This document shows positions 14,893 to 22,089 of a stretch of 27,191 nt of DNA, one piece after another (position 1 is the stretch's first letter; every line of letters starts with the position of its first letter). The notes beneath the pieces were generated by a model. The model was not told where the DNA came from. It saw only the letters and a program-made list of their open reading frames with translations, and searched no databases. Source of the stretch: a virus; IMG/VR virus record IMGVR_UViG_3300009158_002314, positions 1-27,191 of that record. One strand, 5' to 3'. The translations under genes were made by a program, and so were the position numbers.

Positions 14893-15416
14893 TATAGCAT
14901 CCTATCTTCTACAGGATCTTCTGTAAGTAATTGAGGTTTAGATTTCTTTGTAGGCTTTGTACTTACTTCGGAATCTTTAACTTCAATCTTCTTTGGCTTT
15001 TTATGCTCAGGAATAATACGCTCTAAGAAAATCTTAAGCATACCATTTAGCATAGCGGCATCTTGAACTTCAATATGGTCTTCCAAAGCAAATGTGCGAG
15101 TAAATGCTCTATTAGCAATACCTTTGAACAAGAAGTTTTCTTCTTGGTCTGCGCCATTTACATTACCCTTAATAATCATTTTGCCATCGGCAAGTTCAAT
15201 TTCAATATCTTGTCTGGCAAAACCAGCAACAGCAACTTCAATAACATACGTGTTATCTCCAGTTTTCTTAATATTGTAAGGTGGATAATTTGGAATGCTC
15301 TTTGTTAGATCATCATGAATCTTTGCCATCTTATTAAATTGATCGTCAAAGCCTACATATAATTTATCAAAGTCTTTGAACATATCACGGCCAAATATTT
15401 GTGGAACAAATGTCAT
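14892..15416 (-). CDS. Small heat-shock protein Hsp20
   Basis: This 174-residue alpha-crystallin-type chaperone binds unfolding proteins without ATP. The alpha-crystallin domain spans about residues 45-148: PPYNIKKTGDNTYVIEVAVAGFARQDIEIEL, then GKMIIKGN, FLFKGIANRAFTRTFAL, and the closing A..NGMLKIFLER. The N-terminal arm is about 45 residues. The C-terminal tail, from about 150 on, is Lys-rich and includes the I-E-V near the usual I-x-I/V position. Hsp20 is a typical gene of T4-like marine phages, where it is thought to aid virion protein folding. The ATG overlaps the phasin-like stop (ATGA), and GGGAG precedes it. Confidence 0.93.
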   Translation of the reverse strand: MTFVPQIFGRDMFKDFDKLYVGFDDQFNKMAKIHDDLTKSIPNYPPYNIKKTGDNTYVIEVAVAGFARQDIEIELADGKMIIKGNVNGADQEENFLFKGIANRAFTRTFALEDHIEVQDAAMLNGMLKIFLERIIPEHKKPKKIEVKDSEVSTKPTKKSKPQLLTEDPVEDRML

Positions 15417-15643
15417 TTTGTATCTCCCTTTTTACTTGTTTTACCGGTAATCGAATTAGCAAAAGTCTCTGACGCAATATTCATTACATCATTGGCAGAC
15501 TTAACAATTTGCTTTGTAAAGACACGTTGTGCTTCCACAAAATCGACTAGGGGTTTTTGAAGGGAATCTTCCTTGACTGTTTGTTTGAGGAAGTTGATTT
15601 TGGCGTTTTGAATTGAATCGATAGCCATGTTTGCGTAAAACAT
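15413..15643 (-). CDS. Phasin-like helical protein, 76 aa
   Basis: A 76-residue all-helical protein with heptad-like spacing (SIQNAKINFLKQTV; FVEAQRVFTKQIVKSANDVMNIASETF) resembles part of the phasin family, amphipathic helices that coat hydrophobic surfaces. AGGAG lies six bases before the ATG. It is the first gene after the candidate structured RNA and late-promoter-like box, and is coupled to hsp20 by ATGA. A structural or chaperone-related role is possible. The phasin link is weak. Confidence 0.6.
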   Translation of the reverse strand: MFYANMAIDSIQNAKINFLKQTVKEDSLQKPLVDFVEAQRVFTKQIVKSANDVMNIASETFANSITGKTSKKGDTK

Positions 15644-15664
15644 ATAGTTCTCCTATTAAGCGAG

Positions 15665-15835
15665 TTTTAGATTTGCTACCCCGAAGGCATAGCGTTAATC
15701 CTGCTTACTGACTACAGGGGTACCATACGTTGTACCAGCTTTAGACGTTCCCAAGGTAGTGGGACTGAAATTAGTTCGGCTTCTGGTTTATACAGCCCAC
15801 ACCGATTGCTGCGTTTCCCATCCCGGGGATTATAA
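15665..15835 (-). ncRNA. Candidate structured RNA / 5' leader before the hsp20 unit
   Basis: This gene-free stretch is clearly richer in G and C than its surroundings. On the minus strand it can form four successive helices: GGU-GUGGG-CUG (15803-15793) with CAG-U-CCCAC-U-ACC (15767-15755), eleven pairs with two single-U bulges; GGUAC/GUACC (15736-15719); CCUG/CAGG (15718-15700); and GCUA..CC/GG..UAGC around UUC (15693-15675). It starts just after a TATAAATA box and ends before the ribosome site of the phasin-like gene. Frames across it are broken by stops. A cis-regulatory leader, a separate small RNA or a decayed gene are all possible. No known RNA family is recognised. Confidence 0.45.
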
Positions 15836-15836
15836 T

Positions 15837-15844
15837 TATTTATA
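15837..15844 (-). promoter_or_regulatory. Late-promoter-like box TATAAATA
   Basis: An exact TATAAATA on the minus strand lies four bases past the regA stop and immediately before the candidate structured RNA. It could start a late transcript carrying that RNA, the phasin-like gene and hsp20. Confidence 0.55.
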
Positions 15845-15848
15845 CAGA

Positions 15849-16280
15849 TTATTCTTCTGTAGGTTGTTTTTTCTTACCAATATTATACTTTGTTTGTAAA
15901 GACCATTCATTTTTATCTTTAAATGCAATTACTTTGATCTGCGATAACGGTGCTAAATCTGTAAATTTATCAGGATCAATAATTTTTACCAAGCCCCAAT
16001 CTATTAGCAACTTAGCAATTGTATTACGTCTTTGTAAATCGTTCTCTGTCAAATCTGCAGTCTTACCATCAAGAGCAAATAGCTCTTTAAAATGGACAAT
16101 GAAGTATCTACCTTGCTTATGTAAGATATGGCAAGATTGATAAAGTACTTTATCTTTGCGTGATGCTACACCGATACGTGTGAGAGTTTCTCTGACCTTC
16201 AAAAAATCGTCAGGTTGTGCCATGGTTACTTCCAGCGGGTTGTATCCAGGATAATCAATGTGAAAAATATCTTCAGCCAT
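15849..16280 (-). CDS. regA: RegA translational repressor
   Basis: RegA binds around the start codons of many early phage mRNAs and blocks translation. The 143-residue product aligns closely to T4 RegA (122 aa): QPDDFLKVRETLTRIGVA, RKDKVLYQSCHILHKQG, YFIVHFKELFALDG, a DLQRRNTIAKLLIDWGLVKI segment and KVIAFKDKNEW.L..KYNIG. It has about 15 extra N-terminal residues (MAEDIFHIDYPGYNPLEVT) compared with T4. The ATG at 16280 is chosen because AAGGTGG precedes it. An upstream GTG frame start is less likely, and an internal ATG at residue 19 would give a T4-like start. The start lies eight bases inside gp62, as expected in the T4 order 44-62-regA. Confidence 0.95.
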   Translation of the reverse strand: MAEDIFHIDYPGYNPLEVTMAQPDDFLKVRETLTRIGVASRKDKVLYQSCHILHKQGRYFIVHFKELFALDGKTADLTENDLQRRNTIAKLLIDWGLVKIIDPDKFTDLAPLSQIKVIAFKDKNEWSLQTKYNIGKKKQPTEE

Positions 16281-16713
16281 TACGACCACCTTTTATTAGT
16301 TTTGTTCTTAAATAATCTAATTTTGAGTCGTCGAGAAGAGGGAGTACTTGGCGGGCTTTTTCTGTGCTATATCCATAGTATTCTTTAATTACTTCGATCG
16401 ATTCAATTTTCTCCGCTTTGATCCATTTATTGAATCTTTTACGGGGCCTAATTGTATTTATAAGAAACGAAAACTGCATCTTTTTCTCAAGATGTGGTCG
16501 CGAATTCATCTCATTCGCAGGGATTACTGTATCATGTCCGTAAGATAGTCCTTTATTAATGATAAACGGGTTATATTGTTTCTCCGACCAATCATCTACA
16601 ATGAGATTATCTTTGCTATAATGAATAGCATTAATAAAGTCGAAGGGTGAGATTGCAGGGGCCTTATAAGGAACTTCTGCGGGTTTTTCTACAGGGGTTC
16701 CAAATAAGCTCAT
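16273..16713 (-). CDS. 62: Clamp loader small subunit gp62
   Basis: gp62 joins four gp44 subunits to load the gp45 clamp on primer-template DNA. The 146-residue product is shorter than T4 gp62 (187) and like the cyanophage forms. Recognisable segments are SPFDFINAIHYSKDNLI, YNPFIINKGLSY..D, ANEMN, KKMQFSFLINTIRPRKRF.KW and IKEYYGYSTEKARQVL. The start overlaps the membrane-protein gene by ATGA and the end overlaps regA by eight bases. Position between gp44 and regA supports the call strongly. Confidence 0.92.
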   Translation of the reverse strand: MSLFGTPVEKPAEVPYKAPAISPFDFINAIHYSKDNLIVDDWSEKQYNPFIINKGLSYGHDTVIPANEMNSRPHLEKKMQFSFLINTIRPRKRFNKWIKAEKIESIEVIKEYYGYSTEKARQVLPLLDDSKLDYLRTKLIKGGRNG

Positions 16714-16997
16714 GTTAACATCCTCACTAATCCTACTGAATCTATTGTTACCAATAGCAAGTAGTTAGCCAGCATGCCAAAAGATTTGCGAGTAAAAGCA
16801 GCCCAAGCATACATACCACAACCGAGGATCCATATAGGGTAAAGAGATAATAGGGGCGGATTGGGGACTGTGAGAGCCATGGTAATTGAACACCCAATAC
16901 TAATAGCCCAAGCAAGCAACTCCACGCAAAAACGAAAGCGATTACTAGTATAATCATGTCTAATCCAATCTAATGTGGGTCGTAATAAATCAATCAT
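16710..16997 (-). CDS. Small membrane protein between gp44 and gp62, 95 aa
   Basis: Two to three hydrophobic segments are visible: FRFCVELLAWAISIGCSITMAL (about 22-43), LLSLYPIWILGCGMYAWAAF (about 49-68) and FGMLANYLLLVTIDSVGLV (about 73-91). The TVPNPP..SLYPIWILG segment is familiar from small membrane proteins of T4-like cyanophages, function unknown. It overlaps both neighbours by ATGA (gp44 stop and gp62 start), so its production is tied to the clamp loader. A role in anchoring replication to the membrane is only a guess. Confidence 0.75.
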   Translation of the reverse strand: MIDLLRPTLDWIRHDYTSNRFRFCVELLAWAISIGCSITMALTVPNPPLLSLYPIWILGCGMYAWAAFTRKSFGMLANYLLLVTIDSVGLVRMLT

Positions 16998-17935
16998 TTA
17001 AATTCAACCGACGCCATAATCTCTGTTAAACACGCAACAAGATTAATTTCTTGGTCTGCACAAAATGCGGCCTTGTACTGATAGTCTGCAAGCAATAAAA
17101 CAAGTTGCGGTACCTGTACAACTGAATCTAATAATGTATCATAGATTTTTCTGAAAAGAGTTTGCGGATCGTTATCTAAATTGTTAACAACCCAAGTACG
17201 CATCTTTTTCCAATCTTTGTCTTTGAGAGCAGAGATAAGGTCTTGCATATTAACCTCACCCATATTAACAAGAATACCCTCATCGATCTTGCCCGAAGAT
17301 GCATAACGCTGTAACTCATTAAGTACACGACGATAATCGGGAAAATGTTTCTCAAGAACTTTTGCTACAACTTTAGGGTCAGCTTCAACCTTTTCGTTTG
17401 CCAAGATTTCATTAACACGTTTAAAGAAACGAGCAGCAATCTTCGGACGTTCTTCTTTACCAATTTTAAATTCGATTACCGCGCAACGAGAATGAAGCGG
17501 AGGAATAATACGATTTTTAAAATTACAAGTAAAAATGAATCTGCAATTTGCTGAGAATTCTTCTATGAATGCTCTTAAGGCCGGTTGTGTAGAATTAGGG
17601 TTTAAGTAATCAGCCTCATCTAAAATAACAACTTTAGTCTTGCCACTAAAGGATACTGTAGAAGCAAACTGTTTAATTTTAGTTCTAAGAACATCAATAC
17701 CCGATTCCTCTGAACCGTTAATAATGATATAGTCTGTACCTAATTCTTCACACAATGCTCGAGCAATAGTAGTCTTACCTACACCCGCCGAACCACACAA
17801 TAGCATGTTCTGTATTTCATCTTTTTCAACCATGTCCTGGAAGACCTTCTTTTGGTCTGCAGGTAAAATACATTCATCTAGTTTACGAGGGCGATAACGC
17901 TCAACCCACAAAAATTGATCTTCACGAAATTCCAT
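16994..17935 (-). CDS. 44: Clamp loader large subunit gp44 (AAA+ ATPase)
   Basis: gp44 is the ATPase of the sliding-clamp loader. The 313 residues include the WVERYRP opening typical of clamp loaders, Walker A GSAGVGKT (48-55), Walker B VVILDEAD (102-109), sensor 1 FTCN (135-138) and the SRC arginine-finger motif (149-151). A helical collar domain fills the C-terminal third. Length is close to T4 gp44 (319). GGAG lies seven bases before the ATG, in the sequence GGAGTTATTATG, which also precedes uvsX. It sits downstream of gp45 and of a short Tat-signal protein gene. Confidence 0.97.
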   Translation of the reverse strand: MEFREDQFLWVERYRPRKLDECILPADQKKVFQDMVEKDEIQNMLLCGSAGVGKTTIARALCEELGTDYIIINGSEESGIDVLRTKIKQFASTVSFSGKTKVVILDEADYLNPNSTQPALRAFIEEFSANCRFIFTCNFKNRIIPPLHSRCAVIEFKIGKEERPKIAARFFKRVNEILANEKVEADPKVVAKVLEKHFPDYRRVLNELQRYASSGKIDEGILVNMGEVNMQDLISALKDKDWKKMRTWVVNNLDNDPQTLFRKIYDTLLDSVVQVPQLVLLLADYQYKAAFCADQEINLVACLTEIMASVEFK

Positions 17936-17950
17936 AATAACTCCATAATA

Positions 17951-18298
17951 TTAAATTTTACGCCAAATGTTATTCTCTTTGACATATAGCTTTCCGTCAG
18001 GTCCAACCTGCATCTTAGCTTGCACATGTATTTCAGTTCCGGGTTTATAATTAGGACCGGTGCCTATAAACATAAATTGTCCAGCGGGTGGCGGTGGTGG
18101 CGGCATCTTTTCACCATATGTTGCCTGCAACTGAAGTAAAGGCTGTTCGTCTAATTTGTCAGATAACTCTTTAGACGCTAGTTCATCGGGCGCAGGCATA
18201 AGACGCTCTTTGGCTTCTTTATAACCTGCAACACCTACACCTATTAGGCCTATAAAACCTAGGCCTTTAGCAAATGATCTACGACCTACGGGATTCAT
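17951..18298 (-). CDS. Small protein with twin-arginine (Tat)-like signal, 115 aa
   Basis: The N-terminus NPVGRRSFAKGLGFIGLIGVGVAG has a twin-arginine motif (R6-R7-S-F-A-K) before a moderately hydrophobic, Gly-rich stretch, as in Tat signal peptides. A charged region, a PPPPPP run (about 67-72) and a compact C-terminal part (YKPGTEIHVQAKMQVGPDGK) follow. Its ATG shares a base with the gp45 stop (TAATG). Other readings are a plain membrane anchor or chance similarity. No family is recognised. Finding an exported protein between the clamp and its loader is unexpected. Confidence 0.65.
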   Translation of the reverse strand: MNPVGRRSFAKGLGFIGLIGVGVAGYKEAKERLMPAPDELASKELSDKLDEQPLLQLQATYGEKMPPPPPPAGQFMFIGTGPNYKPGTEIHVQAKMQVGPDGKLYVKENNIWRKI

Positions 18299-18954
18299 TA
18301 GATCACCGAATCAGGTTCCATTGCAATGAAATACTCTAAAGGCTTTGTAGCGTTTTTAAAGTGGAACAATTTCTTTTTAGCAACTGTTACTGCATAAGCA
18401 TCGGGAACGATCTTGAAGTTTTCAACTGCCATGTGGCATTCAAATGTTTCATCTGAAGCACCAATTGTCTTTTTATAAGTGTTTGCAGTATCATTTTTCT
18501 TATCACCGATAGTCAATGTAACTTGACCGTTTTTACTGATAACAGAAATTGTAGGTGCTGCTGTAATAGCTGCTGCCTTCATAATCATGTTAACATCTTC
18601 AGATGAGAGGTTAAATTTAAAATGCTCATCAATCTCAATGTTCTTATCTGGTGCCGCAACAATAACGCTTGCGTTAGAATAGAAATACTCAAATTTACCA
18701 TTGTCTTTAGAAATAGTCAAAGACTTCTCGCCAAAATCAACTTGCTGATTTTCCATCAAAGTTAACAATGCCAACAAAGAATTCAAATCATAAACAGGAA
18801 CTTCTACAGGGAAGTCTTCAGTAACTGTTACACGAGCAAAGATATTCTTTGCTGTGCTGATTGTAGATAATGTCTGACCTTTACGGATCAAAATGTTACT
18901 ATTAATTGCGGCGAAGTTCTTTAAGAACTGAATTGTTTCATTACTAAATTGCAT
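18298..18954 (-). CDS. 45: Sliding clamp gp45
   Basis: gp45 is the trimeric ring that holds gp43 on DNA and, in T4, also activates late transcription. The 218-residue product is close in length to T4 gp45 (228) and starts like it (MQFSNETIQFLKNFAAINSNILI). The VPVYDLNSLLALLTL segment corresponds to T4 VAIYDLNGFLGILSL, and the end is EYFIAMEPDS as in T4 YVVALEADS. AAAGGA precedes the ATG. No separate promoter is visible in the 11-bp gap upstream, so it is probably transcribed with the sugar cluster or from an internal site there. With gp45 present, the TATAAATA late boxes seen in this window make functional sense. Confidence 0.95.
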   Translation of the reverse strand: MQFSNETIQFLKNFAAINSNILIRKGQTLSTISTAKNIFARVTVTEDFPVEVPVYDLNSLLALLTLMENQQVDFGEKSLTISKDNGKFEYFYSNASVIVAAPDKNIEIDEHFKFNLSSEDVNMIMKAAAITAAPTISVISKNGQVTLTIGDKKNDTANTYKKTIGASDETFECHMAVENFKIVPDAYAVTVAKKKLFHFKNATKPLEYFIAMEPDSVI

Positions 18955-18965
18955 AATATTTTCCT

Positions 18966-19298
18966 TTAAATTTGGGGATAGTCCGTCACATAATCTTCAA
19001 TTGGTTCCCGATGCATCATCGGCTCTTCTACTTCAATGTCGTGTACATATAAAAGCATCAATGCATAGTGTAACACCTTTAGCAGGTCTTGTCTATTCCT
19101 TCCTGCTTTTTTTCCATATCTTTGAACATATTTCATAACATTGCCGGCGGTAAAGCCTACGCCATGTCCATTGTCAATAATAAATTCAGTTGCCTGAAAT
19201 CTATTCATTGAATAATGTTGTCCATATGTTGCATCAATATATTCTTGGAACTCTTTAATAAGTTCACCTTCGTTGTATTTGTAATCTACTTTCTCCAC
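18966..19298 (-). CDS. DUF3310-like small protein, 110 aa
   Basis: Residues of about 33-84 (QATEFIIDNGHGVGFTAGNVMKYVQRYGKKAGRNRQDLLKVLHYALMLL) fit DUF3310, a small phage domain with the F..GN..KY..R...K....DL.KA..YL pattern and often called nucleotide kinase-like without proof. The start is GTG at 19298, with GGAG seven bases upstream (ATGGAGTATTCCCGTG). It overlaps the end of the glycosyltransferase gene by 13 bases. No ATG lies nearer than residue 31, which would cut into the domain. Confidence 0.72.
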   Translation of the reverse strand: MEKVDYKYNEGELIKEFQEYIDATYGQHYSMNRFQATEFIIDNGHGVGFTAGNVMKYVQRYGKKAGRNRQDLLKVLHYALMLLYVHDIEVEEPMMHREPIEDYVTDYPQI

Positions 19299-20008
19299 GG
19301 GAATACTCCATTATATTTTTGTTTCATAATCTCATTGCCTTTCAAAAAGAATTGGCCTTGAACCGAATCTGCTCTATTACCTGCTCGATAATTTACAGTA
19401 TACTTTCCTGTCACCTCACACTCTATTTTATTATCTTTAAGCGTATAAGTCAATGCTCTATCAACCTCAGGTTGATCGTCTGGATGCCTTGCACGTCTAA
19501 ACCAAATAGGACTTAATTGCAATGCTAATGGTTTACTAAAAAAGAAACAATTAACATCTACAAAATAATCTCTGATAACCGATTCCCAATTACATAGGCT
19601 TTCACAATCATCATTACAAATGAACTTACCTTCATTGTCTACAATCTTTCTTAAGGTCGCCGCCCATTGGTTATCGCCAACCGTTTTTATTAGGGATTCT
19701 ACGTGTTCTGGTTCTAACCAATTATCCTCATCCAGGTAACAAATATAATCGCCCTTTGCAATATGAGTAAACGCGCCATAAATTTTATGACCATTATATT
19801 GATCGACCCCTGTTGCATAAGGTAAGACAACTAAGTCTGCATTGTGGTTTTCTTGCTGCAAGATTTGCGCCACCTTGTCTAGATGATGCTCGCCATCTAC
19901 AACCACAAGATGTTGAACATCAAGATATGTTTGGGATGCAACTGATCTAATATTGTCTCTTAGATATTCTGAACCTGTTGTTGCTGTAATTACTGTCACC
20001 TTAGTCAT
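19286..20008 (-). CDS. Family 2-type glycosyltransferase
   Basis: This 240-residue GT-A enzyme has the N-terminal VTVITATTGSEYLRDNIRSVASQTY, a VVDGEHH segment and the metal-binding motif CYLDEDNW (about residues 93-100). A shorter C-terminal part has a RARHPDDQPEVDRAL stretch. The motif order is that of the GT2 family. It should transfer a sugar to a glycan acceptor. Acceptor and donor are unknown. It overlaps the methyltransferase gene upstream by eight bases and is coupled in the sugar operon. GGAG lies about ten bases before the ATG. Confidence 0.8.
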   Translation of the reverse strand: MTKVTVITATTGSEYLRDNIRSVASQTYLDVQHLVVVDGEHHLDKVAQILQQENHNADLVVLPYATGVDQYNGHKIYGAFTHIAKGDYICYLDEDNWLEPEHVESLIKTVGDNQWAATLRKIVDNEGKFICNDDCESLCNWESVIRDYFVDVNCFFFSKPLALQLSPIWFRRARHPDDQPEVDRALTYTLKDNKIECEVTGKYTVNYRAGNRADSVQGQFFLKGNEIMKQKYNGVFPWRK

Positions 20009-20681
20009 TTGCAGCTTTGCTCCATTGATATGCGTAATCTGCTTGTTGTATATTTTTATGTGCGAAATCTTTTCTCGCTATAACAGTTCTAACCATAACA
20101 TATACTGGTCTTGGATGTTCTATTTCCAATCGTTGTCCGGGCTCAGGCGGATCCAATTCATATGTCCATCCCAAGTCTGCGGTATCGCCCACAAATACTT
20201 GTGTGTCTTTATACCCATTCTTTTCAGAATACAATGCAAAGAATAATTCAGGAGAGAATTGCCAGAATCCATGTCCGCAATTATTATTTGCAGGCAGTGC
20301 ATGTAAAATTTGGCCACCTACTTTACATAATCTAGTTATGTTTTTAAATGCTTCATTAATATTAAATACGTGTTCTAATGTTCCACTATCAATAACAGTA
20401 TCATATTCTTCAGGGCGATTCAAAGGTAAATTCATATCATGAATAATGTTTGCGCCCTCATAATCAGAATAATCTATTGAATCAACCTTTGTTGCTCCAA
20501 AATATTCCATTAACATATCGTCACAATATTGACTAGGTTTAAAATCTTTTATGTTTAAAAAATGTTCAACATTATGTTTTTGCACATGAAGACCTTGTCT
20601 ACCTGCAGTAATTGTTTTACCAAACGGGCCGTGCTGACTTACGTTGACTAAAAACTGCATTTCCTGATTACCAATTCCCAT
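20001..20681 (-). CDS. SAM-dependent methyltransferase-like protein
   Basis: The 226-residue product has features of a class I methyltransferase: ATKVDSIDYSDYEGANIIHD (acidic loop for the SAM ribose), then YDTVIDSGTLEHVFNINEAFKNI (motif IV-like, about 95-115) and LCKVGGQILHALPA (post-motif). The glycine-rich motif I is not clear (YFGATKVDSID in its place). Proteins of this type in sugar clusters often methylate sugars or glycan ends. AAGGA lies eight bases before the ATG. Confident for the fold, less so for activity. Confidence 0.7.
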   Translation of the reverse strand: MGIGNQEMQFLVNVSQHGPFGKTITAGRQGLHVQKHNVEHFLNIKDFKPSQYCDDMLMEYFGATKVDSIDYSDYEGANIIHDMNLPLNRPEEYDTVIDSGTLEHVFNINEAFKNITRLCKVGGQILHALPANNNCGHGFWQFSPELFFALYSEKNGYKDTQVFVGDTADLGWTYELDPPEPGQRLEIEHPRPVYVMVRTVIARKDFAHKNIQQADYAYQWSKAAND

Positions 20682-20695
20682 AATATTTCCTTATT

Positions 20696-21391
20696 TTATT
20701 CGTGTAATTCACCATTGTTAAACTTATACTTTTTAGATACAGATTTTGGATCAAACTCCGCACATTCTTTTAATGTAGGAGGATACATTGGCATATCGTG
20801 TTCGTCGTATCCATTACCACAAAAATCATATGGATTAACTAATAGTGCTCTTGTTTCTCCAAACCAGCCTTCATTCATAGAATGCACTAATGCACTATCT
20901 TGAACCAAAGGCCAAATTACATCACGCAAGAATATTTGATCACCCACATAATAATTAAGTTGTTCTGTATACTTGTTCATCAAATTAAATACAGGCGTAC
21001 TAAATTTACCCTTATAACCAAATGCGCAACCTATAATAGGAAATTCAAAATGTGCATCGTGGTCTCGGAATGTGTGGAACTTTTTATCAGAATTTATCCA
21101 GTCATTAACTGCTTTTTGTTCTCGTATAGTAATTCTACTATCTGAGTCACGTACAAGCACAATGTTATTTTCATTCTCAAACATTGCTCGAAACCGCCAG
21201 TACATTCCGTAGCTACCATCATTAACTTCTATGATATTTGCATCTGCTAAATTTGAGAATTTATTTTTGTCATCTGTATAAATTCTAAATTCCCAATCGG
21301 AGTAATATTTTTTTGATAATTCGTATTGACGGTTTGCGCCAACAATATATCTTGGGTCATCACCCCAAACACTTATGGATATAATTTTCAT
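20696..21391 (-). CDS. Putative glycosyltransferase (DxD-containing), 231 aa
   Basis: The product begins MKIISISVWGDDPRYIVGANRQYELSKKYY and has WEFRIYTDD and NNIVLVRDSDSRIT segments. The DSDSR is a likely DxD metal site at about residue 85, and the overall plan is that of small GT-A transferases in capsule/LPS loci. A WRFRAMF motif precedes it and a FHTFRDHDAHFEFPIIGCAFG segment follows. The ATG at 21391 lies two bases after the previous stop; a TTG six bases upstream is possible. Acceptor and donor are unknown. Confidence 0.6.
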   Translation of the reverse strand: MKIISISVWGDDPRYIVGANRQYELSKKYYSDWEFRIYTDDKNKFSNLADANIIEVNDGSYGMYWRFRAMFENENNIVLVRDSDSRITIREQKAVNDWINSDKKFHTFRDHDAHFEFPIIGCAFGYKGKFSTPVFNLMNKYTEQLNYYVGDQIFLRDVIWPLVQDSALVHSMNEGWFGETRALLVNPYDFCGNGYDEHDMPMYPPTLKECAEFDPKSVSKKYKFNNGELHE

Positions 21392-21393
21392 AA

Positions 21394-22089
21394 TCAATAA
21401 TTAATTGTTTCAAAATGATTTGGTATTTCTATAGGCAATCCGCCTTGGTGAAATTTTCTAGTGTTGTGATAAACAACCTTGTTTGTCTTTAATAATCCTA
21501 AATGTGACAATAAAGATATTAAAGGATATAGTCCACTGTTTATAAAATGGACTTCTTTCGCATTGCATATTGTGTGTATATAATCTAACACATCTGGAGT
21601 ATCAGATTTATCTACTATAAACTTAGGAGATGCGGAATTAATCTGTAATTCAAAATTACCAGCAGTGCTTTCTGTATGAACAAAGATATAATCATTTCCT
21701 AATTTAGAAACAGTCTTATTATAAAATTTAATAGACTGTGATAGGTCTAACGGCATTCTAAATTTTGTATTTTTATCCTCGAGTGTCAACCCATACTGCG
21801 CATAAAAAGATCGTTCAAAGTGCATTGGATCTGTGTGCTCAAATCCAACCTTTATAACGGATATTTCTGAAATTGTACCAAAGTCAAAAATATCATGCGG
21901 TTCTTGTTTAACTTCAAATATTTTAATCTTGGGATAGTCTGCATATAGATGTGTCGCAGTTGGCACTACGTAATCTTTAGTAGCTAACCATACTTCGTCA
22001 AAGTCTTTGGCAATGTGATGAACTAATCCATTACAAGTAAACAGATCACCCATCCCAAGATGGTGGTATATAATTGCTCGATTTACCAT
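21394..22089 (-). CDS. Putative GT-B type glycosyltransferase/heptosyltransferase-like protein
   Basis: The 231 residues begin RAIIYHHLGMGDLFTCNGLVHHIAKDFDEVWLATKDY, the GxGD...NG.V...A....V..... plan of ADP-heptose:LPS heptosyltransferase-like (GT9) proteins. A C-terminal VHTESTAGNFELQINS and VLDYIHTICNAKEVHFINSGLYPLISLL region follows, as in their donor-binding half. It is shorter than typical GT9 (about 320), so a diverged or reduced form is likely. The start overlaps the RmlB-like stop by seven bases. Family call is tentative. Confidence 0.5.
   Translation of the reverse strand: MVNRAIIYHHLGMGDLFTCNGLVHHIAKDFDEVWLATKDYVVPTATHLYADYPKIKIFEVKQEPHDIFDFGTISEISVIKVGFEHTDPMHFERSFYAQYGLTLEDKNTKFRMPLDLSQSIKFYNKTVSKLGNDYIFVHTESTAGNFELQINSASPKFIVDKSDTPDVLDYIHTICNAKEVHFINSGLYPLISLLSHLGLLKTNKVVYHNTRKFHQGGLPIEIPNHFETINY

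Noticed and set aside
15770-15823. A 16-codon frame (MGNAAIGVGCINQKPN) in the candidate structured RNA
   Set aside because: It lacks a ribosome site and a recognised homologue; could be a leader peptide, but the support is too thin to list as a gene.
15644-15848. Group I intron or tRNA in the gene-free stretch
   Set aside because: No P/Q/R/S core elements, no flanking exon halves and no T-loop or cloverleaf were found.
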